Made by a program: the position numbers and the translations under genes. DNA of 64,000 nucleotides. Origin: Aldehydirespirator sp965219165. GTDB lineage: Bacteria > Actinomycetota > Acidimicrobiia > Acidimicrobiales > Aldehydirespiratoraceae. Below the pieces are notes generated by a model. The model worked only from the letters and a program-made list of their open reading frames with translations, searched no databases and was not told the origin of the DNA. Each line of letters starts with the position of its first letter. Positions within the stretch are counted from its first letter, which is position 1. Where the stretch lies: contig CBDCMW010000002.1 of assembly GCA_965219165.1 (NCBI GenBank), positions 1,426,001-1,490,000 on the forward strand, read 5' to 3'. Below are positions 26,201-35,112 of this stretch, in pieces.

Positions 26201-27459
26201 CCCACGGCCTCGGCCAGCGCGGCTACCGCTTCGGCCGGGCGTCCTGCGATCACGCCGTCCACGCCCAGCGCGAACAGAACGGCGTAGAACTCGCTGGTCT
26301 CCACCACGTCGGTGCCGCTCAGCCACACCCACACTTCCCGGCCCTCGTCGTGGACCCTCGCAACCGTGTCGGGCGTCACGACCTCGATTCCCGCGTAGGT
26401 GAAGGGCACCTGCAACACGGCGTGGCGCGGATTCAGGGCCCCGCCGGCCGCGAACCAGCCCAGCAAGGCAGCCTCACCGGGGGTGGTCGCCACTGAGGGG
26501 GCGAGCCGGCTGAAGGCCTCCAGCACCTCATCGTTGAAGCAGGCCACGATCACCGACCTCTCCCGGCCGAGCTCGGCAATCTCAGCCGCGAGCACCTGCG
26601 CCGCGGCAATGCCCGTAGCGGGGTCCTCCTTGCCGTCGGGGCCCCGTTGGAGCTTGATCTCCACGTCGAGGACATGGTGCGGGAAGCGCTGTGCGACCTC
26701 CCGGAATGTCGGCACCCGGAAGTCGTCGTCCTCGAAGCCCGGCGGCGGCTCGACCGCCCCGGTTCGAACGCCCCGGAACACGTACTCCTCCGCGGGTCTG
26801 GTCTGGTCTCCCCAGAAGCCCGCCGCAAACCAGTGGGCGTTGTCGAGAGCCTGGATCTCGGCCAGAGTCAGCGCGTCAACCGGACCCGAGGTCTCCGTGG
26901 TGCGGTCCACGGTGTCGTCGTGCTGCACGATCAGGGCCCCGTCCGCGGTGAGTTGCACATCCAGTTCGAGGATGTCTGCGCCAGCGGCCGCCGACCGCGA
27001 GTACGCGTAGATCGTGGAGTGCGGGTAGTCCTGGTCGCCTCCCGCATGGGCTATCACCAGCGGCCGGTCGAGCGCGATCAACTCTTCGACCGTGGAGGCC
27101 TCGGGTCGGGCTATCGCCATCGTGGTGGTGGTCGTGGGCGGGGGAGCCGTCGTGGTGGAGACGGTCGTCGTCGTGGACGATGTCGTGGTGGAGATCGTCG
27201 AGGTGGTCGACGCCGTGGTGGAGACGGTCGTCGTGGTAGAGGTCGTCGAGGTGGTCGACGCCGTCGCCACGGTCGTCACCGGCGCGCTAGAGCTCGTGGT
27301 TGGAACGGCAACGTCCTGGCGCGGCTCCCCGTCACCGCCCGAGCCGCCGCCACAGCCTGCCATGGCAAGCCCCGCAACTGCTACGAGAGCGCCGAGCAGA
27401 CGCCGACGCGGAGTCCGTAGCCCCCGGCCAGGACCCTCTCCGCCATCGAGTACTCGCAT
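26197..27459 (-). CDS. Glycerophosphodiester phosphodiesterase lipoprotein
   Basis: A 420-aa GDPD-family TIM-barrel enzyme that would hydrolyse glycerophosphodiesters outside the cell. The lipobox LAMAGC lies near residue 36, followed by a Thr/Ser/Val-rich linker of ~60 residues and then the catalytic domain. Visible active-site elements are VIAHAGGD (in place of the usual HRG), ILELDVQLT (E-x-D) and QHDDTVDRTT. ATG 27459 is chosen because the only longer start is a TTG at 27504. It converges tail to tail with rlmB, the two stop codons overlapping by 4 bp. Confidence 0.85.
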   Translation of the reverse strand: MRVLDGGEGPGRGLRTPRRRLLGALVAVAGLAMAGCGGGSGGDGEPRQDVAVPTTSSSAPVTTVATASTTSTTSTTTTVSTTASTTSTISTTTSSTTTTVSTTTAPPPTTTTTMAIARPEASTVEELIALDRPLVIAHAGGDQDYPHSTIYAYSRSAAAGADILELDVQLTADGALIVQHDDTVDRTTETSGPVDALTLAEIQALDNAHWFAAGFWGDQTRPAEEYVFRGVRTGAVEPPPGFEDDDFRVPTFREVAQRFPHHVLDVEIKLQRGPDGKEDPATGIAAAQVLAAEIAELGRERSVIVACFNDEVLEAFSRLAPSVATTPGEAALLGWFAAGGALNPRHAVLQVPFTYAGIEVVTPDTVARVHDEGREVWVWLSGTDVVETSEFYAVLFALGVDGVIAGRPAEAVAALAEAVG

Positions 27460-27817
27460 TCGTTTGAACCCTAGCCCGGCGTGAAATTCTGGGTAGGCGC
27501 GCAAGCCTGTATCTGCTACGAGCGAGCATGAACTGGTTGCGAGCGCCTCGCAGCGAAGCGTTGTCTTTCCCCCTCACCTTCGCTGCGCTCACGGGCCGCT
27601 CGGGTCCACTCGACCGAAATCAGTAGAGAAACCCGTCACATATGAGCAATACCCGTGCAGATTTGAGGCGAGCTTGACATAGGGCTACTCACGGGCCGTT
27701 CGGGTCACGGCCGCGCTCAGCGCCTTGCGGGGTCGCCTGGTGATTCGTGCTTATTCGCTCGGCCTCTAGGATTGCGGTTGCAGAGTGCTGCCAATGACGT
27801 CCGGAGGACTCGGACCC
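27460..27817. other. Intergenic region with a hairpin and a 19-bp direct repeat
   Basis: No gene is apparent. A perfect 10-bp inverted repeat (CGCAGCGAAG at 27549-27558 and its complement at 27578-27587) can form a hairpin. A 19-bp sequence beginning CTCACGGGCC occurs at 27588-27606 and again exactly 100 bp later at 27688-27706 with one change. TTGACA at 27674-27679 resembles a -35 element but no good -10 follows. Both divergent neighbours need promoters here. Confidence 0.55.
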
Positions 27818-28615
27818 ATGACGATGAACGTTGATCGCTTGACCGAACTGTTCGGACTCGACGGCAAGACGGCCGTGGTCACCGGCGGCAGTCGCGGCCT
27901 CGGCTACATGATTGCGGGAGGGCTGCTCGACGCGGGCTGCCGGGTGATCATCTCGGCCCGCAAGGTGGAGCAGGTAGCGGCCGCGGCCGACCAGCTCGGG
28001 GCCCGCGGCCCTTGTGAGGCGATGCCGGCCGACCTGTCCACCCCGGAGGGCTGCGAAGCGTTGGCCGGGGCGGTGGCCGCGAGATGGGAGTCGCTAGACA
28101 TACTCGTCAACAACGCGGGAGCGAGCTGGGGAGCGGAGCTCGACGAATTCCCGGTGCACGGCTGGAACAAGGTCATCGACACCAACCTGAGCGGCCCGTT
28201 CTTCCTCACCCAGAAGCTGCTGGGACTGCTGCGGGCCGCGGCCCGCCCGAACGACCCGGCTCGGGTGATCAACGTCGCGTCCGTGGACGGACTGAAGGTG
28301 CCGGACCTGGAGACCTACTCGTACTCGGCGTCCAAGGCGGGGATCATGCATCTCACCCGCCATCTCGCCAAGCGGTTGGCGCCTGAGCACATCACGGTCA
28401 ACGCCATCGCGCCCGGCCCGTTCGACTCCAAGATGATGGCTTTCATCCTCGACGACCCCCGGGCCCGAGCCGCGCTGGCGGCCCAGGTGCCGCTGGGCCG
28501 CATCGGCGAGCCCGACGACCTCGCCGGCGCGGCGGTGTACCTGGCGTCACGGGCCGGGTCGTACCTGACCGGCGCCACCGTGCCCGTCGGCGGCGGCCTC
28601 GCCTGCGCCGAATGA
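27818..28615 (+). CDS. SDR family oxidoreductase
   Basis: A 265-aa classical SDR with VTGGSRGLGYM near residue 25, LVNNAGAS near 100, catalytic NVASVDG and YSYSASKAG near 165. The tail LTGATVPVGGGL is typical of FabG-like and gluconate/acetoacetyl-CoA reductase-type members. ATG 27818 follows a GGAGGA site at 27802-27807; an upstream in-frame ATG lacks one. The cytochrome P450 gene is convergent, with 16 bp between the two stop codons. Confidence 0.9.
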   Translation: MTMNVDRLTELFGLDGKTAVVTGGSRGLGYMIAGGLLDAGCRVIISARKVEQVAAAADQLGARGPCEAMPADLSTPEGCEALAGAVAARWESLDILVNNAGASWGAELDEFPVHGWNKVIDTNLSGPFFLTQKLLGLLRAAARPNDPARVINVASVDGLKVPDLETYSYSASKAGIMHLTRHLAKRLAPEHITVNAIAPGPFDSKMMAFILDDPRARAALAAQVPLGRIGEPDDLAGAAVYLASRAGSYLTGATVPVGGGLACAE

Positions 28616-28631
28616 ACCCCGGGCGTCAGGG

Positions 28632-29861
28632 TCAGGCCAGGACCACGGGCAGCGACTTGAGAGCGTTGTTGAGGTTCGAGCGCTGCCGCCGCGGCTCGCC
28701 CGCGGGCTCTATGCGCTCGAAGCGGGCCAGCAGCTCCTCGAAGAACACCCGGCCCTCGAGCCGGGCGAGATGCACGCCCAGGCAGAAGTGGGTGCCGATT
28801 CCGAACGACAGGTGCGGATTGGGGTTCCGGGTGATGTCGAAGGACTGCGGATCGTCGAACACCGCCTCGTCGCGGTTGGCCGAGGTGTAGACCATCGCCA
28901 CCTTGTCGCCCGCGGTGATCGGCTGGCCCGCGATCTCGGTGTCGACCACCGCGGTGCGCCGGAAGTAGTGCAGCGGGTTGGACCAGCGCAGCACCTCCTC
29001 CACCATCGCCGGTATCGCCTCCGGGCGCTGGCGCACCGCCTCCATCTGATCGGGATGCTGCAGCAGGGCCAGCAGGCCGCTCGACAGCATCGTGCGGGTG
29101 GTGTCGTTGCCGGCCGTGACCAGCTGGACGAAGAAGCGGCCGAAGTCCACGTCGGTCATCAGGCGCCCGTCGAAGTAGCTCCCGAGCAGAACGTCGGTCA
29201 GGTCCCCCTGGAGTGGCATCGCTCGCCGCCGGGCGGCGAACCCCATGGCGTAGACGGCCATCTCCACGCTGGAGGAGCCCCGCTCCGACGAGTCGGCAAT
29301 GTCGGGGTCCTGGCCGCCGGAGTTGCGCTCGGCCAGAGCATGGATCGTGGCCCAGTCGTCACGCGGGAGTCCCATCAGCTCGCCCACCACCGCGCTGGGC
29401 AGTCGCGCGCTCACCTCGTGGACGAACTCCGCCTCGGTCCCGGAGGCCCCCGTTCCCGCTCGGGCGCGGGAGCGGATCGGGTCGAGAATCCCGGCGGTGA
29501 TGGCCCGGATCCGGTCCTCCATGCGTCCGATCACCCGCGCCTTGAACTCCGGCGCCACCGGTTTGCGGTAGGCGGTGTGGCGGGGCGGGTCCATGGCCAG
29601 GAGCATGTCGCGCATGCTCTCGAGGCTGGCCGGGTCGAGATCCTCGATGATCACACCGCCCTCCGAAGCCGAGAACACCTCGGGATGGCGGGCCACATGG
29701 ACCATGTCGGCGTGGCGCAGCACCGCCCAGTAGCCGGCCTGTTCCGGCACGTCCTGCCAGCACACGGGGCGCTCGCGGCGCAGCCGGGCGAAGAGCTCGT
29801 GCGGCGGGCCGTCCACATAGACGTCCGGCGAGTAGATGTCCACGGCGGCGGTGTCGGGCAT
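28632..29861 (-). CDS. Cytochrome P450
   Basis: A 409-aa soluble bacterial P450 monooxygenase. The I-helix oxygen-binding motif is AGNDTTRT, the K-helix ExxR is EEVLRW, and the heme-thiolate loop is FGIGTHFCLGVHLAR. The start at 29861 is supported by an AGGAGG site. Similar actinobacterial enzymes act on steroid side chains and terpenoids (CYP125/CYP142-like families); substrate not determinable. No ferredoxin gene lies adjacent. Confidence 0.95.
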   Translation of the reverse strand: MPDTAAVDIYSPDVYVDGPPHELFARLRRERPVCWQDVPEQAGYWAVLRHADMVHVARHPEVFSASEGGVIIEDLDPASLESMRDMLLAMDPPRHTAYRKPVAPEFKARVIGRMEDRIRAITAGILDPIRSRARAGTGASGTEAEFVHEVSARLPSAVVGELMGLPRDDWATIHALAERNSGGQDPDIADSSERGSSSVEMAVYAMGFAARRRAMPLQGDLTDVLLGSYFDGRLMTDVDFGRFFVQLVTAGNDTTRTMLSSGLLALLQHPDQMEAVRQRPEAIPAMVEEVLRWSNPLHYFRRTAVVDTEIAGQPITAGDKVAMVYTSANRDEAVFDDPQSFDITRNPNPHLSFGIGTHFCLGVHLARLEGRVFFEELLARFERIEPAGEPRRQRSNLNNALKSLPVVLA

Positions 29862-30035
29862 AGGCGGCCTCCTGCCGCTGGCGGTGCGAAATCCGCTGCG
29901 CTGGGTCGTCGTCGGCATGGTAACGGCCCGGCCGGAGTGGAGCCCGGGATGGAAACGGCCGCCGATTCGTCTACCCTCGTTCGTTGGCCCTTAGTAGAGC
30001 AAGGAGCCAACGTCCATCTACGGAGGCTGATCCCA

Positions 30036-30326
30036 GTGGCAACCGGACGATCCAGCTTCGCAAAGCGTCAGCGGGACATGGCCAAGAAAGCCCGCGCTGA
30101 GGCCAAGCGTCAGAAGCGCCTGGGCCGCGGCGAGCTCTATGAGTTGGAGCACGCCCACCGCGAGGACGACCCAGACGAGACGCCGTCTCGCGGTCCCGTC
30201 CTCAGCAATGACGAGATCATGGCCAAGGTGGAGGATCTGCACCGCCGTTACGACGACGGACAGTTGGACCTCGAGGCTTTCGACGAGCAGCGGGCCACCC
30301 TGATGGCCCAGATATCCGTCGACTGA
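30036..30326 (+). CDS. Small basic protein, conserved hypothetical
   Basis: A 96-aa protein. The N-terminal third is highly basic (SSFAKRQRDMAKKARAEAKR) and the C-terminal half acidic with helix-forming sequence (EIMAKVEDLHRRYDDG). GTG 30036 is preceded by GGAGG. The basic head suggests nucleic acid or ribosome association, though this is only inference. It is 72 bp upstream of the IMP dehydrogenase-like gene. Confidence 0.7.
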   Translation: MATGRSSFAKRQRDMAKKARAEAKRQKRLGRGELYELEHAHREDDPDETPSRGPVLSNDEIMAKVEDLHRRYDDGQLDLEAFDEQRATLMAQISVD

Positions 30327-30398
30327 GCCGTCTGCACCGCAACCGTCGACGCGGATACACAGTCCGGCCTTGACGCGTCTTGTAGCTTGGCGCCGTCT

Positions 30399-31460
30399 AT
30401 GGGATTGGAACAGCTGCGAACCGGGCTCACCTTCGACGACGTTCTGATCGTCCCTCGGCGGTCGTCGATCAGATCCCGCCAGGACGTGTCGGTGCGGACA
30501 CGGCTGTCGCGCCGCGTCGAGCTGGACCTGCCGGTCGTGGCCGCCAACATGGACACGGTGTGCGAGCACGAGATGGCCGTCGCCATGGCCCGGCTGGGCG
30601 GCATCGGCATCGTGCACCGCTTCATGCCGATCGAGGCCCAGGCCGACCAGATCGACCGGGTGAAGGAGGCGGGCGCCGCCCTCGTCGTCGGCGCGGCGGT
30701 GGGCACGGACCGTGACATGGTCGAGCGAGCCAAGGCGCTGGTGGCGGCCGGCGCCGACGTGCTTGTGCTGGACATCGCCCACGGCCACTCGGACCATGCC
30801 ATCGACGGTGTGCGCATCCTCAAGGACCATTTCGCCGACACCGACGTGGTGGCGGGCAACGTGGCCACGATGGACGGTGCCGCCGACTTGGTGGACGCGG
30901 GCGCTGATGCCGTGAAGGTAGGTGTCGGGCCGGGCGGCGTGTGCACCACCCGCACCGTGGCCGGTGTCGGCGTGCCGCAGCTGACAGCCATAGCCGACGT
31001 GGCCGGTGTCGGTGTGCCGGTCATAGCCGACGGAGGCATCCGCAATTCCGGCGACATCGCCAAGGCCCTGGCTGCGGGGGCTTCCACGGTGATGGTGGGA
31101 AGCATGCTGGCCGGCACCAAGGAGAGCCCCGGCGAGGTGGAGCAGGGAGCGAAGGGTCTGCAGAAGCGCATCCGGGGCATGGCCAGCTTCGAGGCGGTCA
31201 TGGCTCGGGCCGACCGCTCCGGCGAGGACCTCGACGAGGAGTACCTGTCGTATCGAGCCCCCGAGGGTGTCGAGGGCACCGTCCCCTACAAGGGCGAGGT
31301 CTCCAAGCTGGTGCTGAACTTGATGGCGGGCCTGCGCAGCGCCATGAGCTACACCAACGCCCGCACTCTCGAGGAGTTCTGCGAACTGGCCGAGTTCGTG
31401 GCGGTCACCCCGCAGGGCCTGATCGAGAACCTCCCCCACGCCACGCTGGGCTCCCGCTAG
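30399..31460 (+). CDS. IMP dehydrogenase / GMP reductase family protein without CBS domains
   Basis: A 353-aa TIM-barrel nucleotide oxidoreductase. FDDVLIVPRRS opens the barrel, VGVGPGGVCTTR carries the catalytic cysteine and VIADGGIRNSGDI is the phosphate-binding stretch. GVEGTVPYKGEV and LRSAMSYT are the C-terminal IMPDH-like signatures. The ~120-residue CBS pair of true GuaB is absent and the length is that of GMP reductase or CBS-less IMPDH paralogues. Which direction it catalyses cannot be settled here. Confidence 0.88.
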   Translation: MGLEQLRTGLTFDDVLIVPRRSSIRSRQDVSVRTRLSRRVELDLPVVAANMDTVCEHEMAVAMARLGGIGIVHRFMPIEAQADQIDRVKEAGAALVVGAAVGTDRDMVERAKALVAAGADVLVLDIAHGHSDHAIDGVRILKDHFADTDVVAGNVATMDGAADLVDAGADAVKVGVGPGGVCTTRTVAGVGVPQLTAIADVAGVGVPVIADGGIRNSGDIAKALAAGASTVMVGSMLAGTKESPGEVEQGAKGLQKRIRGMASFEAVMARADRSGEDLDEEYLSYRAPEGVEGTVPYKGEVSKLVLNLMAGLRSAMSYTNARTLEEFCELAEFVAVTPQGLIENLPHATLGSR

Positions 31461-31504
31461 GACCCGCAGCCGCCGGCAGCCGTCGGCGCTGGGGAAGGTC
31501 GGGC

Positions 31505-32536
31505 TCAGCCAGCCAGTTCGGCGAAGCGCTCCAGGGTGGCGGGATCGCCGCTGATCAGCAGCGTGGTCACCACCGACGACCGCCACGCCTCCAGGTCATC
31601 CGCGATCTTGGACCATGGGCCGATCAGCGCGATCTCCTCGCACATCTCTGTGGTCACCGCCGCGGTCGCCGCGGCCCTGTCGCCGGCCAGGTACAGGTCC
31701 TGGATGGTGTCGCACTGGGCCTCGTAGCCCATGCGGTCGAACACGGCGCGGTGGAAGTTGGCCCCCTTGGCGCCCATGCCCCCCACGTACAGCGAGATCA
31801 CGGGCCGCACGAAGTCCGCGCATGCGTCGACGTCATCGCCGGGGACCAGGATCGTGGACGCCACCACCTCGAAGTCGTCGGGGCCTCGCCGGGCGCCGGG
31901 ACGCCCGAAGCCCTCGGCCAGGAAGCCGCGGTACATGGCGTCGTGGCGGGGTGAGAACAGCCAGGCCAGCCACCCGTCGCAGATCTCGGCCGCGAGGGCC
32001 ACGTTCTTCGGCCCCTCCGCGCCCAGGAAGATGGGGATGTCTGACCGCAGCGGGTGGACAGTGCTCTTGAGGGCCTTGCCCAGCCCGGTGCTGCCCTCGC
32101 CGGTGTAGGGGAGCTGGTAGAACTCCCCGTCGTAGGAGACGGGCCCGGCCCGGTCCACCACCTGCCGCACGATGTCCACGTACTCGCGGGTCCGGGCCAG
32201 CGGCCGCGAGTAGGGCCGCCCGTACCAGCCCTCCACCACCTGCGGACCGGACGCGCCGACGCCCAGCACGAAGCGGCCGCCCGACAGGTGGTCGAGGCTC
32301 ATCGCGGCCATCGCCGTGGCGGCCGGGGTGCGGGCCGACATCTGCGTGATGGACGTGCCGAGCCGTACGCGCTCTGTCGCCGACCCCCACCAGGCCAGCG
32401 GCGTGAAGCAGTCGGATCCGTAGGCCTCCGCCGTCCAGATCGAGTCGAAGCCGAGCCGGTCGGCGGCCGCGATCTGCTCGGTCACCCCCGCGGGAGGCCC
32501 CGCCGACCAGTATCCGGTGTTCAGTCCCAGCTTCAT
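31505..32536 (-). CDS. LLM-class (probably F420-dependent) oxidoreductase
   Basis: A 343-aa luciferase-like TIM-barrel protein. LGLNTGYW and ADRLGFDSIWTAEAYG start the barrel; RVRLGTSITQ and GGRFVLGVGASGPQVVEGW are family motifs. Related mycobacterial enzymes reduce substrates with F420H2. ATG 32536 has AGGAGG upstream. Its immediate partners are unknown; the acyl-CoA dehydrogenase gene is transcribed divergently. Confidence 0.9.
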   Translation of the reverse strand: MKLGLNTGYWSAGPPAGVTEQIAAADRLGFDSIWTAEAYGSDCFTPLAWWGSATERVRLGTSITQMSARTPAATAMAAMSLDHLSGGRFVLGVGASGPQVVEGWYGRPYSRPLARTREYVDIVRQVVDRAGPVSYDGEFYQLPYTGEGSTGLGKALKSTVHPLRSDIPIFLGAEGPKNVALAAEICDGWLAWLFSPRHDAMYRGFLAEGFGRPGARRGPDDFEVVASTILVPGDDVDACADFVRPVISLYVGGMGAKGANFHRAVFDRMGYEAQCDTIQDLYLAGDRAAATAAVTTEMCEEIALIGPWSKIADDLEAWRSSVVTTLLISGDPATLERFAELAG

Positions 32537-32702
32537 AGCGGCCTCCTGCTGTCGTCGGGCGTTGCCGGGCCGGGTCTGGCCGGGCAGCCGCACGGTATCG
32601 GCTCCGTCCGCCAGGCCGTGAAACCGCTGGCGTCAACCGCGTGGACAGCATCGACGGTCCCGCGGTTGCGAGTGCGCACCGGTGGGGCGAGAGTTATGGC
32701 GA

Positions 32703-33935
32703 ATGGAATTCGATCTTCCCCCCGACGACGACCCCCGCCGGGTCGCGGTGCGGCGGTGGCTTGCCGATCATCCGAAACCCACCGGTCGCCAGCTGGCCGA
32801 GGCCGGCTACGTGGTTCCCCACTGGCCGCGGCCCTGGGGGTTGGAGGCTGACGGGCTGCATCAGCTCGTCATCGACGAGGAGCTGGGGGCCGCGGGAGTC
32901 AAGCGACCCGACAACCTGATCGGCATCGGCTGGGCCGCGCCGACCATCCTCGTCGCCGGCACCGGTGAGCAGAAGGACCGCTACCTGTGGCCGATCTTCA
33001 GCGGCGAGGAGTACTGGTGCCAGCTCTTCAGCGAGCCCGACTCCGGATCGGACCTGGCCTCGCTGTCCACCCGGGCCATGCGCGACGGCGACACTTACGT
33101 GGTCAACGGCTCCAAGATCTGGTCGAGCGGCGCCCATCACAGCAAGTTCGGGATCCTCATCGCCCGCACCGACGCCGACGTGCCCAAGCACAGGGGCATC
33201 TCCTACTTCATCTGCCCCATGGACGCCCCCGGCGTGTCGATGCAGCCCATCGTGGACATGACCACCGCCCACTCGTTCAACCAGGTGTTCTTCGACGATG
33301 TTCGGTTGCCGGCCAGCCTGCGAGTGGGCGCCGAGGGCGACGGCTGGCGCCTGGCCAAGGTGACGCTGGCCAACGAGCGGATCGGACTGTCGTCGGGCGG
33401 CGTGCTGTGGAGCCTCGGCCCGACCGCGCAGAAGCTGATCGAGCTCGTGAAGGGCAACGGCGGAGTGTCCGACCCGGTGCTGCGCGACCACCTGGCCTCG
33501 GCGTACTGCGAGGCCGAGGTGCTGCGGCTCAATCAGCTGCGCACGCTCAGCGCGCGGCTCGCTGGGCGCACACCCGGGCCGGAGGCGTCGATCCAGAAGA
33601 TCATGTCCGACGACCACGGCCAGAGGGTGCTGGAGCTGGCCGCGGCCACGGTGGGCGCGGCCGGAATGCTCACCGGGTCGGGGCCTGCCGGCCAGATCCC
33701 CAAGCCCATGCAGACCGGGGCCACCGAGGTCAAGTTCCCCCGCGGCGGAGGCCAGTTCCCCGATGTCGACCCCATCTGGCACTACGGCCTGCTGTTCTCG
33801 CCGGCACTGACGCTGGGGGGCGGCACGTTCGCCGTGCAACGCAATATCGTGGCCGAGCACGTTCTCGGCCTTCCCCGCGAGCCCAACGTGGAGGCTGGCC
33901 TCACCTGGAGCGAAACGCAAAGGAGGCGCACATGA
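32703..33935 (+). CDS. Acyl-CoA dehydrogenase family protein
   Basis: A 410-aa flavoprotein of the acyl-CoA dehydrogenase family. The FAD/substrate region CQLFSEPDSGSDLASL is near residue 110, VNGSKIWSSGA near 140 and the C-terminal helical domain contains SIQKIMSDDHGQRV. The stop overlaps the start of the following flavin oxidoreductase by 4 nt (ATGA), so both belong to one operon. The substrate acyl chain cannot be predicted. Confidence 0.92.
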   Translation: MEFDLPPDDDPRRVAVRRWLADHPKPTGRQLAEAGYVVPHWPRPWGLEADGLHQLVIDEELGAAGVKRPDNLIGIGWAAPTILVAGTGEQKDRYLWPIFSGEEYWCQLFSEPDSGSDLASLSTRAMRDGDTYVVNGSKIWSSGAHHSKFGILIARTDADVPKHRGISYFICPMDAPGVSMQPIVDMTTAHSFNQVFFDDVRLPASLRVGAEGDGWRLAKVTLANERIGLSSGGVLWSLGPTAQKLIELVKGNGGVSDPVLRDHLASAYCEAEVLRLNQLRTLSARLAGRTPGPEASIQKIMSDDHGQRVLELAAATVGAAGMLTGSGPAGQIPKPMQTGATEVKFPRGGGQFPDVDPIWHYGLLFSPALTLGGGTFAVQRNIVAEHVLGLPREPNVEAGLTWSETQRRRT

Positions 33936-35077
33936 AGACGCGCATCACCGACATGCTGGGAATCGAGTTCCCGATCATCGCCTTCAGCCACTGTCGAGAC
34001 GTGGTGGCCGCGGTGTCCAAGGCAGGAGGAATGGGGGTGCTCGGCGCAGTGGCCCACTCACCCGAGACCCTCGAGATCGACCTGGACTGGATAGAGGCCG
34101 AGGTCGGCGACAAGCCCTACGGCGTGGATGTGATCATCCCTGCCAGCCTGACAGGCGGCCCCGACGGCGGATTCACCCTCGACGACGTGCGCCAGCTCAT
34201 CCCCGCCACCCATGTCGACTTCGTGGACGACATCCTGGCTCGCTACGACGTGCCGCCGCTGCCCGACGACGGCGGCTCGGACTCGCTCACCTCCTTCGGC
34301 AGCCTGGGCGACGCGACGCCGTTCTCGGCCGACGCCGCCGGCGCTCAGTTGGAGATCGCACTGGCCCATCCCAGCGCCTTCGTGGCCAACGCCCTGGGCC
34401 CGCCGCCGCAGTACATGATCGACGCGGCCAAGGATTCCGGCAAGCTGGTCGGTGCACTGGCGGGTCGGGCCGTGCACGCCGAGCGCCACGCTGCCGCGGG
34501 GGTGGACATCATCATCGCCCAGGGATACGAGGCCGGCGGCCACACCGGTGAGATCGGCTCGATGGTGCTGATCCCGGAGATCGTCGACGCCGTGGACCTG
34601 CCCGTGCTTGGCGCGGGCGGCATCGGCCGGGGCCGGCAGATGGCCGCGGCGATGGCGCTGGGTGCTGAGGGCGTGTGGTGCGGGTCGGTGTGGCTGACCA
34701 CCGCCGAGGCTGAGACCCATCCGGTGGTGAAGGACAAGATGCTGGCCGCAGCATCGTCGGACACGATGCGTTCACGCTCCCTGACCGGCAAGCCGGCCCG
34801 GATGCTCAAGTCGGCGTGGACCGAGGAATGGCACCGCGACAACACGCCGGACCCCCTGGGCATGCCGCTGCAGCCCGTGCTGACCCGCACTGCCCAGCGC
34901 CGCATCGAGCGGGCCGCGCACACCGCGGGATCGGGAGCCGAGAAACTCGCCAACTACTTCGTCGGCCAGATCGTCGGCACGATGAACCAGACCAAGTCCA
35001 GCGCGCAGGTGGTGTACGAGATCATCGAGGAGTTCATCGACTCGGTTGAGTCCCTCGCCGCCCGGCTGGAGGCCTGA
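33932..35077 (+). CDS. Nitronate monooxygenase-family flavin oxidoreductase
   Basis: A 381-aa FMN-binding TIM-barrel protein of the 2-nitropropane dioxygenase/nitronate monooxygenase family. KAGGMGVLGAVAHS, IIAQGYEAGGHTGEIGSM and GAGGIGRGRQMAAAMALGA are the FMN-phosphate and active-site segments. An AGGAGG site precedes the ATG at 33932. Coupling with an acyl-CoA dehydrogenase suggests a role in fatty acyl or nitro-compound catabolism. Many family members act as NADH:quinone reductases instead. Confidence 0.9.
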   Translation: MKTRITDMLGIEFPIIAFSHCRDVVAAVSKAGGMGVLGAVAHSPETLEIDLDWIEAEVGDKPYGVDVIIPASLTGGPDGGFTLDDVRQLIPATHVDFVDDILARYDVPPLPDDGGSDSLTSFGSLGDATPFSADAAGAQLEIALAHPSAFVANALGPPPQYMIDAAKDSGKLVGALAGRAVHAERHAAAGVDIIIAQGYEAGGHTGEIGSMVLIPEIVDAVDLPVLGAGGIGRGRQMAAAMALGAEGVWCGSVWLTTAEAETHPVVKDKMLAAASSDTMRSRSLTGKPARMLKSAWTEEWHRDNTPDPLGMPLQPVLTRTAQRRIERAAHTAGSGAEKLANYFVGQIVGTMNQTKSSAQVVYEIIEEFIDSVESLAARLEA

Positions 35078-35112
35078 GCGCGGCCGTTCGCTCGACTCCC
35101 GGAGGTGAGACT

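Noticed and set aside
27674..27679. TTGACA as a sigma-70 type promoter for the SDR gene
   Set aside because: No TANNNT element at 16-18 bp spacing follows.
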